From the NCBI RefSeq assembly GCF_042432805.1, contig NZ_JBHLWO010000002.1:1736001-1800000 (forward strand): a DNA stretch of 64,000 bases, written 5' to 3'. This document shows positions 26,612-35,216 of this stretch, piece after piece. Position 1 is the stretch's first letter. Each line of letters opens with the position of its first letter. The translations under genes and the position numbers were made by a program. The notes under the pieces were generated by a model that saw only the letters and a program-made list of their open reading frames with translations, ran no database searches and was not told the DNA's origin. The DNA is from Olivibacter oleidegradans (lineage in GTDB: Bacteria; Bacteroidota; Bacteroidia; Sphingobacteriales; Sphingobacteriaceae).

Positions 26612-27478
26612 TCAGTAATTAATAGATGCGCCTTTTAGCACCAACAACGGAATTTTTATTTGCTTCGCGATTTGTTTTGTATGACTTCTCTGCCATAGTT
26701 TAGCCAAGCCGCTTTCCGGTCTATGAACCATGGTTAAAACATCCACTTCGCCATTTTCTGATAGCCGTAAAATGCCGTCCTCAATGGTTTGGCCCGATAA
26801 ATAGCGATAATAAATTCTATCATAGTTATTCTTACCGGCGACCTCCCGCAAGAAAGATTCAGTCTGTTGCTGATGCTGACCATCATTAGCGTCAGTAGTT
26901 ACGTGACTGATCACTATTTCGGCATGAAATGGCTCGGCATATTTAGCCAATAATTCTATTAAGGCTATGTCGTTTGGACTTAGGTCGGTTGCAAAAGCAA
27001 TTTTATTAATTTTCCGGTATTTAAAGTTATGTGGAATTAATAAAACAGGACAAGAAATGTGCCTGATAAAGTCCCTACTTTTACTTCCAAAAATAAACCG
27101 TTCGGCGTTACCCGCTCCATGCATTGCGGCCACAAGTAATATCGCTGCATTGCGTACTATTTCTTCGGCAATTTCTTGGTAAACCACGCCTTCTACTAAA
27201 GAAGACGTGACAGAAACCTTTTCCCCAGCATTGTTTTCTATAATTTGAAGCCTCAACTGTTGCTTCAAAAGGTTCATCTGCTGATTGGCTTTTTCTTTTA
27301 CATCTTGATAATCAAGCACGGGCCATAGAATCTGGGTGTCTAAAAGTGTTTTATCTGCGACTTCCATTACGTGTACCAGATGTAAAGAGGCCTGCAGCGT
27401 TATCGCCATTTCTACGGCGTACAACGCAGCGTTATAAGCAGGTGCAGAAAAATCGGTAGGTACTAACACTGTTCTCAT
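26612..27478 (-). CDS. tandem universal stress protein (UspA family)
   Basis: A 288-residue two-domain Usp protein beginning MRTVLVPTDFSAPAYNAALYA. Domain 1 includes VAAMHGAGNAERFIFGSKSR and CPVLLIPH; domain 2 begins INKIAFATDLSPNDIALIE and ends in SGLAKLWQRSHTKQIAKQIK. It faces the plus-strand usp gene tail to tail. The upstream region of almost 400 bp contains one near-match and two perfect FNR-like sites, shared with the small membrane protein gene on the other side. Confidence 0.9.
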   Translation of the reverse strand: MRTVLVPTDFSAPAYNAALYAVEMAITLQASLHLVHVMEVADKTLLDTQILWPVLDYQDVKEKANQQMNLLKQQLRLQIIENNAGEKVSVTSSLVEGVVYQEIAEEIVRNAAILLVAAMHGAGNAERFIFGSKSRDFIRHISCPVLLIPHNFKYRKINKIAFATDLSPNDIALIELLAKYAEPFHAEIVISHVTTDANDGQHQQQTESFLREVAGKNNYDRIYYRYLSGQTIEDGILRLSENGEVDVLTMVHRPESGLAKLWQRSHTKQIAKQIKIPLLVLKGASINY

Positions 27479-27546
27479 AACATATTTTTAGGGTAAAGTT
27501 CGTAAAGGTATCTTGCTCTGTCAGTGAAATCAATCATGCTTACCCA

Positions 27547-27558
27547 TGATTGTCAACA
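27547..27558. promoter_or_regulatory. FNR-like site before the usp gene (one mismatch)
   Basis: TGATTGTCAACA has one mismatch and is centred 74.5 bp before the usp start at 27478, matching the typical distance in the island. Confidence 0.45.
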
Positions 27559-27698
27559 GTATGGATCTCAAAGAAAGAAACTGCGTTCAAAAAGCCATTT
27601 AAACGGCCGTACTTTGTTACGATAAGTTAGTTTATATCGTTCAATACTGTGCGTTTATATGAAGGTGTAAAGGTATCAGTTGGTCTGCTTATGCTAGA

Positions 27699-27710
27699 TG
27701 ATACGTATCA
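27699..27710. promoter_or_regulatory. FNR-like site, first of a pair (perfect)
   Basis: TGATACGTATCA fits exactly and is fully palindromic, including the centre ACGT, with ATCAA on the right. It is 22 bp (two helical turns) from the next perfect site, which suggests cooperative binding. It is 168 bp before the small membrane protein start. Confidence 0.6.
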
Positions 27711-27720
27711 ATATCGCAGT

Positions 27721-27732
27721 TGATTGGAATCA
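27721..27732. promoter_or_regulatory. FNR-like site, second of a pair (perfect)
   Basis: TGATTGGAATCA fits exactly, with TTGAT on the left. It is centred 146 bp before ATG 27873 and about 248 bp before the usp start on the other side. Confidence 0.6.
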
Positions 27733-27872
27733 TATCTATCTTTTAACACAAGCGCTATCTTTCCGATAAAATTAGCAAGCAGCCCAGGCTGCAACGGTTC
27801 AAGATTTTGAATAAGATTTTAACCAATAAATGCTAAAGATTGCTACAAGAAAACCATCTAAAAAATAATGAA

Positions 27873-28190
27873 ATGAAAACAACACTAATCATTCTGATGT
27901 TGGTTCACGGCACCATCCATCTCTTCGGTTATTCAAAAGTACTGATTGTTCTATCCCATCGGGCCTTTCAATCGAACCTACACCGACTCGGATGGCTGTT
28001 GAGCTGTCTCTTATTCCTCACAAGCGCAATCCTTCTGTACATTCATCAAAGTAGCTGGCAAATTCTGTGTTTTATTGCAATGTTCACCTCTCAACTTTTG
28101 ATAATAAGCGCTTGGAAAGAAGCAAAATATGGTACGATTGGGAATCTCCTGTTATTTTTGATGATCCTGCTTTTGAACCGATTGGTCTAG
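27873..28190 (+). CDS. small four-helix membrane protein
   Basis: A 105-residue integral membrane protein starting MKTTLIILMLVHGTIHLFGY; an in-frame TTG at 27840 would add 11 residues but ATG 27873 is preferred. Four hydrophobic helices are separated by short loops (HRAFQSNLHRLG, HQSS, KEAKYG). The protein ends shortly after the fourth helix, so it has no soluble domain. I do not recognise a characterised family. Its upstream region holds two perfect FNR-like palindromes, which puts it in the stress island. It converges on the HdeD-like gene with an 11-bp gap. Confidence 0.75.
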   Translation: MKTTLIILMLVHGTIHLFGYSKVLIVLSHRAFQSNLHRLGWLLSCLLFLTSAILLYIHQSSWQILCFIAMFTSQLLIISAWKEAKYGTIGNLLLFLMILLLNRLV

Positions 28191-28201
28191 CTCATTTCTA
28201 T

Positions 28202-28795
28202 TTAGGATTGATCCGATCCTCTCCGAAAAAGCCTACCAGTATTCCGATAAACAACGGACAAAGAAATAGCGGTGATACCGATTAGAACGATACCCAGACC
28301 GGTCCAAGAGATGGTATTGAGAAAACCGATTACCTGCAAAAAACTCGCAGTAGCACTTGAAACAATTATTAAGGAAATCAGCATAATTGCTACACCCATT
28401 GCAAGCTGTAACCACCATCTTTGATAAGCGTACGCTCGAAGCAACAGGGCGAAACGCAATGCTGTAAAGCCCTTGTAAAATACCCAAATGCTGATTAAAG
28501 GTGTAAGTATAATCATCATAATCAATGGTGATAGCAACAAATATATCCCCATAGTAACATCGATGATTCCACCCACCAACATGGTCAACCACATCTTTAT
28601 TATTTTTTGATGTTGTATGATGAATAGTATCTCAAGGACACCACTGACAATGATCAAAACGGAGAAGCTAAGGCTAATAAACAAATAGGATTGAAAAGGG
28701 CGCCATAAAGTTAAAAACCCTATTATTACCAATAAAATACCGGTGATTAAGATCCGCTTGTTAAGCTGTGTAGATTTTTTGATATCGCGTTCCAT
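28202..28795 (-). CDS. HdeD/DUF308 membrane protein, second copy
   Basis: A 197-residue protein with about six hydrophobic helices in the HdeD pattern: LITGILLVIIGFLTLWRP, then MLVGGIIDVTMGIYLLLSP and a final GLGIVLIGITAISLSVVYR. ATG 28795 (MERDIKKSTQLNKR) is preferred to 28813 since it gives the usual short basic N-terminus and puts the upstream FNR-like site at the distance seen elsewhere (77 bp). It shares the general layout of the HdeD-like protein at 17290-17850. Function unknown beyond the acid/stress association of HdeD. Confidence 0.85.
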   Translation of the reverse strand: MERDIKKSTQLNKRILITGILLVIIGFLTLWRPFQSYLFISLSFSVLIIVSGVLEILFIIQHQKIIKMWLTMLVGGIIDVTMGIYLLLSPLIMMIILTPLISIWVFYKGFTALRFALLLRAYAYQRWWLQLAMGVAIMLISLIIVSSATASFLQVIGFLNTISWTGLGIVLIGITAISLSVVYRNTGRLFRRGSDQS

Positions 28796-28866
28796 AATTT
28801 GACTTTTATGCAATAAAATTAGCCTTTATCGTGGCCAATATATATGACTGGTATTAGGGATTCTAT

Positions 28867-28878
28867 TGATCGTTATCA
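28867..28878. promoter_or_regulatory. FNR-like site between HdeD-like and RNase genes (perfect)
   Basis: TGATCGTTATCA fits exactly, within TTGAT-N4-ATCAT. It is centred 77.5 bp before HdeD start 28795. For the divergent beta-CASP gene it is 26 bp from ATG 28899 or 56 bp from ATG 28929. Confidence 0.65.
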
Positions 28879-28898
28879 TAAGGGAGTTATAAGCTATT

Positions 28899-30323
28899 AT
28901 GGAATTTTGTATTAAAAACATAGAGCTAATGCTTACGATTGATAATAAAAAGGCTGTATTGCTTCAGGCTTTTGGAGCAGCAGAAACAGTTACAGGTTCG
29001 AAACTACTCGTGCGTACGCCGTCACTCAACATTATGATTGATTGCGGTTTGTTTCAAGGATTGAAATCACTACGAGCTAAAAACTGGCAGTATCCACCTA
29101 TTAATCCCAGTAAAATTGATGATTTACTTATCACCCATGCTCATCTTGACCACACGGGCTATATTCCACTACTTGTAAAATATGGATATAAGGGCAAAAT
29201 TTACATGAGTGCTCCTACACGGGAGCTATGTGAAATCATCTTACGTGATAGTGCTAAATTACAGGAAGAAGATGCTTACAAAGCAAATGTGCATGGCTAT
29301 ACGAAGCACAAACTTGCTGAACCTTTGTATACAATTGCCGATGTGGAAGTGGCGCTAAAACAATTTGTAACAGTAGAACTCAACAAACTGTACCAACTAA
29401 ATAACTACATAAATTTTCAGTTCTTTCCGGCTGGACATATACCGGGTGCTTGTTCAATTAAGCTCAACTGCTATGGTAAACACATTGTATTTTCGGGTGA
29501 TCTAGGTCGCCGGCATACACCTTATCTTCCCTCTCCGCAAGCACCTGGAGAGGCAGATTATCTTGTTATGGAAGCCACTTATGGTGATCGGCTTCATGAA
29601 AACTCAGATGCGGGAGAACAGCTCACCGCGATGGTTCGGGAAGTAATCTCCCAAGGGGGCAACTTATTAATCCCCTGCTTCGCAGTAGGCCGGGCCCAAG
29701 AGCTCCTCCTTTTGCTATATCAATTGAAACAAGAACGAAAAATACCTAAAGAAATTCCTATCTTTCTAGATAGCCCTATGGCCTCCTTAGCCAACAAAGT
29801 ATTACTGCACTATCCGGAGTGGACGACACTTGCCAATCGGCATTGGCAAAAAGTATTAAGCAGCATAACCATCAATAAGGATTTCAGTGGTACCGAGAGA
29901 ATAATCAAACAAAAGGGCAGTAAAATCGTTCTTGCCGGAAGTGGTATGCTTACAGGAGGTCGGGCACTCGAGTACCTTAAACATTATCTTGGCGACGACC
30001 GGAATATTGTGCTGCTAATTGGCTTCCAAGCGGCCGGCACCCGGGGGAGAGCATTATTGAATGGCGCTTACGAAATAAAGATCCACGGCGGATATTATCC
30101 GGTAATTGCAAAGGTTCACGAAATTACCGGTCTGTCGGCCCATGCAGATCAACAGGAACTAATGGACTGGCTATACAGCAACAATAAAGCACCGATAAAA
30201 TTATATCTGAATCATGGTGAACCCTGTGCTTTAGAGGCCTTACGTGTAAAGGTTAAGGATAAATTGCGATGGGATGTGACGATCCTAAAACAAGATCAAT
30301 TAGAAGTATTATATGCAGTTTAA
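28899..30323 (+). CDS. metallo-beta-lactamase/beta-CASP protein (CPSF-like RNase)
   Basis: A 474-residue protein of the CPSF73/Ysh1-like family of zinc-dependent RNA hydrolases. The MBL part has THAHLDHTG (His80, His82, Asp84, His85), FFPAGHIPGACS and FSGDLGR; the beta-CASP insert (about 205-360) has IPCFAVGRAQELL and GSGMLTGGRALEYL; the C-terminal RMMBL part has GLSAHADQQELMDWL and LNHGEP. The alternative start at 28929 would drop ten residues. Such proteins occur in hypoxia and dormancy gene sets beside Usp proteins, where RNA turnover may be the role. The nuclease activity is inferred from motifs. Confidence 0.92.
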   Translation: MEFCIKNIELMLTIDNKKAVLLQAFGAAETVTGSKLLVRTPSLNIMIDCGLFQGLKSLRAKNWQYPPINPSKIDDLLITHAHLDHTGYIPLLVKYGYKGKIYMSAPTRELCEIILRDSAKLQEEDAYKANVHGYTKHKLAEPLYTIADVEVALKQFVTVELNKLYQLNNYINFQFFPAGHIPGACSIKLNCYGKHIVFSGDLGRRHTPYLPSPQAPGEADYLVMEATYGDRLHENSDAGEQLTAMVREVISQGGNLLIPCFAVGRAQELLLLLYQLKQERKIPKEIPIFLDSPMASLANKVLLHYPEWTTLANRHWQKVLSSITINKDFSGTERIIKQKGSKIVLAGSGMLTGGRALEYLKHYLGDDRNIVLLIGFQAAGTRGRALLNGAYEIKIHGGYYPVIAKVHEITGLSAHADQQELMDWLYSNNKAPIKLYLNHGEPCALEALRVKVKDKLRWDVTILKQDQLEVLYAV

Positions 30324-30468
30324 GCAAAAACAATTCGTAACCTTAATTGTCTTCAAAAATATCTATATTTACGAAAGCCACTGACAGCCCTTGAAACACA
30401 CTTTCTAAAAATAACGCTCTATTCATGTAAGTGTTAATGGCTTTTATGATTGGTCAAACTATACGCTC

Positions 30469-31527
30469 ATGAAAAAAATTGTTCTCATCGAAGATAATCA
30501 AGAGATTAGAGAAAGTATGGCTGAAATCTTGGATCTTGCCGGTTATAAAGTTTACACTGCGGAAAATGGAAAATTAGGGGCTTCCCTAGCTTTAGAATAT
30601 CAACCAGATTTGATTATATGCGATATTATGATGCCTGTTTTGGATGGCTATGGTGTTATCCATTTATTGCACAAGCATATGCCTATGCATCATATTCCAT
30701 TTATTTTCATTTCTGCGAAGACCGAACGAATGGATGTACGAAAAGGTATGGATCTGGGAGCCGATGATTACTTAACCAAACCTTTTGATGGAACAGAGCT
30801 TTTAAACGTGGTAGAAGCCCGGCTAAAAAAAAGTGAGTTTTTAAAAGAAAAATTGCAGCCTAACTTAAATGGCGTAAGTCAATTGATGCGCAGCTTAGGT
30901 GAACGAGATTACATGGAAGATCTTAAAGAAGGTCGTAATATCAATAGGTATAAAAAGAAACAGTTGATTTATTCAGAGGGGAATCAGCCCGCACGTTTAT
31001 TCTATGTTTTGAAAGGCAAAGTAAAAACTTTCAAGCGAAATACAGACGGAAAGGAGCTTATTATAAACCTATATAAAGCGGGTGATTTTTTAGGTTACCG
31101 TGCCTTACTTGAAAACTGCGAGTATCGAGAATCTGCTGAAGCACTTGAAGATACAGAACTAGCACTTATACCTAAGTCTGATTTTGAGGAACTGTTGAAC
31201 AGTAATTTTGCGGTGATGAGGAAGTTTATCAATATTTTAGCTGAAAACCTGGACATGAGCGAAAATCAATTACTGGCGGTAGCGTACAATTCCCTACGTA
31301 AAAAGGTGGCCGACTCCCTAATAACCTTATATGATAAATACAACGCGGAAAGGGCTTCCCCCTTTTATATTGATTTATCAAGGGAAAACCTTGCTTCCAT
31401 CGCCGGTGTCGCTAAAGAATCATTGATCCGCACATTGGGCGATTTCAAACAAGAAAAGCTAATCACGATCGAGGACAATCGGATTTCCATTTTGAATTAT
31501 GATAAATTAAGAAAAATGCACAATTAA
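30469..31527 (+). CDS. orphan response regulator with Crp/Fnr output (REC-cNMP-HTH)
   Basis: A 352-residue three-domain regulator. Residues 1-120 are a receiver domain with acidic pocket IEDN, phospho-acceptor Asp52 in CDIMMPVLDGYG and Lys104 in LTKPFDG. A Crp-type beta barrel follows (about 155-265, GKVKTFKRNTDGKELIINLY and AGDFLGYRALL). A C-terminal winged helix at about 300-345 has LSRENLASIAGVAKESLIRT. No histidine kinase gene is near. It sits inside the stress island, whose promoters carry FNR/CRP-type palindromes, so it is the prime candidate for the island regulator. No FNR-like site was seen before its own gene. The assignment of domains is firm; the target set is inference. Confidence 0.93.
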   Translation: MKKIVLIEDNQEIRESMAEILDLAGYKVYTAENGKLGASLALEYQPDLIICDIMMPVLDGYGVIHLLHKHMPMHHIPFIFISAKTERMDVRKGMDLGADDYLTKPFDGTELLNVVEARLKKSEFLKEKLQPNLNGVSQLMRSLGERDYMEDLKEGRNINRYKKKQLIYSEGNQPARLFYVLKGKVKTFKRNTDGKELIINLYKAGDFLGYRALLENCEYRESAEALEDTELALIPKSDFEELLNSNFAVMRKFINILAENLDMSENQLLAVAYNSLRKKVADSLITLYDKYNAERASPFYIDLSRENLASIAGVAKESLIRTLGDFKQEKLITIEDNRISILNYDKLRKMHN

Positions 31528-31546
31528 TTTTCTACCAAAACAGTTT

Positions 31547-34072
31547 CTAATAGGTTCGTTTATACCACTTGATTAATTCGTACCACAATACGCTAAAAAA
31601 ACCTACGATTGCACTCAATAAGAGTTGCGCTATGGATAGGTTTTGAAAGCCAAAAAAGGAGCGCAGGGGCGGTATCGTTAAAAGCAATAAAACCACAAGG
31701 GCAGTAACCAATATAATCCAGGGAATTAGCACATTCCTGTACTTCAAAACCGCAATAAATGAGTAATAAAAAGAACGGTTCACCAAAGTTAATGTGATAT
31801 TCGCCGTTATAAGTGTAAGAAAAACGATGGTACGAACGCCTGTCTCTCCCAACCCGGCATGGACACCAAACAAATAAATCCCCAGTATGCCAAGGGTAAT
31901 CGCCAAACCTTGGATAATACTGGTGCCCAACTCTTTCCACGTAAAAAAGGTTTGTGTTAACGGGCGAGGTTTCCGCTGCATAGTATTCGGCTCCATGGGT
32001 TCATTTTCATAAGCAATGGAGCAAGTTGGCCCCATAATTAATTCTAAAAAGATAACATGTACAGGAGAAAAAATAGTCGGATATACCCACCCAAGCACCA
32101 ACGGGACAAGCACAACCAGTATAATAGGAATGTGGATGGAAATAATATACTGTATTGCTTTTTTCAAGTTAGTATAAATCTTCCTTCCCATGGCGATTGC
32201 TGTGACCATTTTGGATAAGTCATCTTCCAGTAATATCAACGAGGCAGCTTCCTTTGCAATTTCGGAACCCTTTCTGCCCATGGCAATACCGATATGAGCC
32301 GCTCGTAAGGCCGGTCCATCGTTTACCCCATCACCTACCATACCAACAACCTCCCGGTTATTCTTTAGAATTTCCATTACTTTTAGTTTCGCTTCAGGAA
32401 ACATGCGTGTAAAGATCTGATTGTCCATTACGGCCTTTGTTAACGCCGGTTCCTGTAATTGTAATAAATCGGCACCTGTGATATGCCGTTCTCGACCATT
32501 GAAGTTTATCTTCTCCGCAATTGCCAAAGTGGTTATCGCATTATCGCCTGTAATAAGTTTAACCTTAATTCCTGCATTGTAGAACTGTTTAAGCACCTCC
32601 TTGCTATTTCTTTTTGGCGGATCATAAAAGGCAATTAATCCAACAAATTCAAATAGCAATGATTGTTGCTTTTCCGGGAATTCATTTCCCGGAAAATGAG
32701 AAACGCCAACACCTAATAAGCGATAACCTTTAGACGCCAGACGCTCTATGGCACCTTCGAGTCTCAATTTGTCTTCATTAGTAAAATTGGCGATCGCATA
32801 AAAGGCCTCGGGTGCACCTTTGGCTGCTATAATACGCTGGCCTTGTTCGTTTTCAAACACATGCGTCATCATTGGTGGCACACCCTCTATTGGATATTCA
32901 TATACCATATGAAATAACGGGCGTTCATCCAAATCAATCGCCTTCGCATACTGCTCATGCACTGCTTTTTCCATGGGATCAAACGGAACAATTTCACTGG
33001 CCCACATAGCCGCGGTTAACAGTTTCTTTGCGGATTCACCTAGCTTTTGGTCCTCTATACCATAGTATTTGTCTTCATCCCAAGTATACAGGTCTATCAA
33101 GCTCATTTTATTTTCCGTGAGTGTTCCTGTTTTATCCGTACATATCACAGTTGCACTTCCCAAAGCTTCCACAGTCTTCATCTGCTTAACTAACACGCCG
33201 TTCTTCATCAATCGCCATGCACCCAGGGCCATAAATGTAGTAAATGCAACCGGAATTTCTTCTGGTAAAATACTCATGGCTAAAGTCAAAGCCTTAAGTA
33301 GACTATCCAGAATGGTGAGCGATTTTAAATAATTTATAAACCAAACAAGCAAAAATACCGAAACGCCTACATAAGCCATTTTTCTTACAAATGATTCGAC
33401 TTGCTTCTCTAGTGGTGTTTTTTCAACCGCTATATGGTCGATACTTTTTCCTATTTTGGCAAGTGTAGTTTGTTCCCCAACTGCTGTTACTAAGGCAACT
33501 GCAGAACCGCTTACCACGTTTGTTCCCTGAAAAACATAGGCATCATCTGCAGCTCCGTCCTTATAAACCGCTAAAGATTCACCGGTAAGAATGGATTCGT
33601 TTACAGAAAAATCATGTGCACGGAGTACTTTACCATCTGCAGCAATGGTATTCCCTTCTTCAACTATCAGGTAATCGCCCAGAACAAGTTCTTTACTGTC
33701 AATTATGACAACTCCATCGGAACGAATGACTTTGCTTTTGGGAGCTGTGATCTGTTTCAATTTCGCGATTGCCTTTCTACTTCTCGAATCCTGAAATATG
33801 GAAATGACACTGATAAGCACAATAGAAACTGACAGGAATATCGCATCTGCCTTCTCTCCACTCACAAAATATACGGCAGAAGCTAACAATAAAAGGAGTA
33901 CCATCGGTTCTTTCAACAGTTGAATTACTATATGAATCAAGCCACGCTCCTTTTGTTGTTCAATACTATTTTCTCCCCCACGCTGTCGTTGCTCAACAAC
34001 TTCAGTTGCTGTCAAACCACGAAAACCGTATTGGTTAGCATTTGTTTCTATTTCAGAATTTGTAGCATTCAT
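31547..34072 (-). CDS. P-type cation ATPase (type II, Ca2+ or related)
   Basis: An 841-residue intact P-type ATPase. Seen are the actuator motif LTGESLAVYKD, phosphorylation site CTDKTGTLTENKM with Asp313, the nucleotide-domain KGAPE, and the hinge MVGDGVNDGPALRAAHIGIAMG. The TM4 ion-binding motif reads LPEEIPVAFTTF, with PEEIP in place of the PEGLP common in Ca2+ pumps, so ion choice may differ from that of the frameshifted ATPase at 22040-24677. About ten membrane helices, the last six in the C-terminal third. It converges on the REC-Crp gene (19-bp gap). It may restore cation balance when membrane energy is low; this is inferred from setting. Confidence 0.92.
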   Translation of the reverse strand: MNATNSEIETNANQYGFRGLTATEVVEQRQRGGENSIEQQKERGLIHIVIQLLKEPMVLLLLLASAVYFVSGEKADAIFLSVSIVLISVISIFQDSRSRKAIAKLKQITAPKSKVIRSDGVVIIDSKELVLGDYLIVEEGNTIAADGKVLRAHDFSVNESILTGESLAVYKDGAADDAYVFQGTNVVSGSAVALVTAVGEQTTLAKIGKSIDHIAVEKTPLEKQVESFVRKMAYVGVSVFLLVWFINYLKSLTILDSLLKALTLAMSILPEEIPVAFTTFMALGAWRLMKNGVLVKQMKTVEALGSATVICTDKTGTLTENKMSLIDLYTWDEDKYYGIEDQKLGESAKKLLTAAMWASEIVPFDPMEKAVHEQYAKAIDLDERPLFHMVYEYPIEGVPPMMTHVFENEQGQRIIAAKGAPEAFYAIANFTNEDKLRLEGAIERLASKGYRLLGVGVSHFPGNEFPEKQQSLLFEFVGLIAFYDPPKRNSKEVLKQFYNAGIKVKLITGDNAITTLAIAEKINFNGRERHITGADLLQLQEPALTKAVMDNQIFTRMFPEAKLKVMEILKNNREVVGMVGDGVNDGPALRAAHIGIAMGRKGSEIAKEAASLILLEDDLSKMVTAIAMGRKIYTNLKKAIQYIISIHIPIILVVLVPLVLGWVYPTIFSPVHVIFLELIMGPTCSIAYENEPMEPNTMQRKPRPLTQTFFTWKELGTSIIQGLAITLGILGIYLFGVHAGLGETGVRTIVFLTLITANITLTLVNRSFYYSFIAVLKYRNVLIPWIILVTALVVLLLLTIPPLRSFFGFQNLSIAQLLLSAIVGFFSVLWYELIKWYKRTY

Positions 34073-34165
34073 AAATTAACTATTGAATCGAGTCTGTGTT
34101 TTCAACCATCACTCCGGTAGTAACGATCAATCTTACAAAAAACAAATATAGACTCGATAAGTTCA

Positions 34166-34996
34166 TTAACGGATAATCAGCAGGGGAACCCGCGTTTTTG
34201 CAGCTAATTTCTTAGAAATACTTTCCTTGGTAATTCTTTCTATAAACGAATGTTTCTTCGCTATTACGATAATCATCTGCGCTTGATGATTTTCAGTATA
34301 GCTAAGAATTCCTTTATCAATATTTCTATTATCTATATAATGAATAGATGCATTAAAATCTTCGAACAAATCATAAAAGTCATATTGTTCGCGGATCATA
34401 TCGGCATCAAAATGCTCTTCCTCTTTATGGTCTACATGCACTACCAGCAGCTGGGCGTTCAACTTCCCTATTAGATACTTAAGTTTTTCAATCGGTATGG
34501 TCTCAGCGACGTCTTCCAGATCACAACCGAGAACAATTTTATCAATTGGTTGAAAGGCAGCGTTGACCGGTACGACTAATAAAGGTAAGTGGCAATTTTT
34601 TAATAGGGACTTTGTACTGCTACCCACCAGCAGTTTCTCCCAGGTATTTTTACCAGACAACCCAATCACAACCAAATTGACGCCGTGTTCTACTGCTAGG
34701 TTATTGATTCCCTGTTCCATGTTTAGCGAGTTCGCTACTAGGGTAATTTTCGTATGCGGATCCAAGGTCTGTATAAATTCGCGTTTTAATTCGTCGAGCA
34801 GATCCAAACTACGTTCATGCAGTCGGCCATCAGACAGTGCAATGCTCTCTGGGATATCAGCAGTAGTAGGAAGCAGTTCATAAGAGTGGTATAATATTAG
34901 GTGTTTAGCTTCCAACTGGTTACTTAAATGTGCCGCATAAATAGCCGCGTGATTGGCAGCTTTTGAGAAGTCTGTTGCGATTAATAAAGTTTCCAT
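34166..34996 (-). CDS. tandem universal stress protein (UspA family)
   Basis: A 276-residue two-domain Usp protein; start 34996 (METLLIATDFSKAANHAAIYA) is chosen by homology with the gene at 20926-21756, although an ATG three codons earlier (35005) exists. Domain 1 has VIGLSGKNTWEKLLVGSSTK and LPLLVVPV; domain 2 ends ERITKESISKKLAAKTRVP. The two genes look like a duplication within the island. A perfect FNR-like palindrome is centred 79 bp before this start. Divergent from the alcohol dehydrogenase operon. Confidence 0.92.
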   Translation of the reverse strand: METLLIATDFSKAANHAAIYAAHLSNQLEAKHLILYHSYELLPTTADIPESIALSDGRLHERSLDLLDELKREFIQTLDPHTKITLVANSLNMEQGINNLAVEHGVNLVVIGLSGKNTWEKLLVGSSTKSLLKNCHLPLLVVPVNAAFQPIDKIVLGCDLEDVAETIPIEKLKYLIGKLNAQLLVVHVDHKEEEHFDADMIREQYDFYDLFEDFNASIHYIDNRNIDKGILSYTENHQAQMIIVIAKKHSFIERITKESISKKLAAKTRVPLLIIR

Positions 34997-35069
34997 AATG
35001 ATCATTTTATTTCAAGCAAAGCTATGTAAGTTGTCAGGTATCCCGGATGATGAACGACATAATAGACTA

Positions 35070-35081
35070 TGATTTTAATCA
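35070..35081. promoter_or_regulatory. FNR-like site before the usp gene (perfect)
   Basis: TGATTTTAATCA fits exactly and is part of a longer dyad CTATGATTTTAATCATAATAG read over 35068-35088. It is centred 79.5 bp before the usp start at 34996. Confidence 0.65.
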
Positions 35082-35127
35082 TAATAGCTTTCTTCTCTTT
35101 TCAAGCAAAACGCCCCTTTTATCAATG

Positions 35128-35139
35128 TGACGATAATCA
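35128..35139. promoter_or_regulatory. FNR-like site before the alcohol dehydrogenase (one mismatch)
   Basis: TGACGATAATCA has one mismatch in the left half and is centred 83.5 bp before ATG 35217, the same distance class as other sites, which supports this later start for the dehydrogenase. Confidence 0.45.
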
Positions 35140-35216
35140 TTTGTAAGGTTGAGGTAAATCATCCACGTGTTGAAGACAGCGGAGTACCTTTGATATCAAG
35201 ATTAAACAGCAAAACT

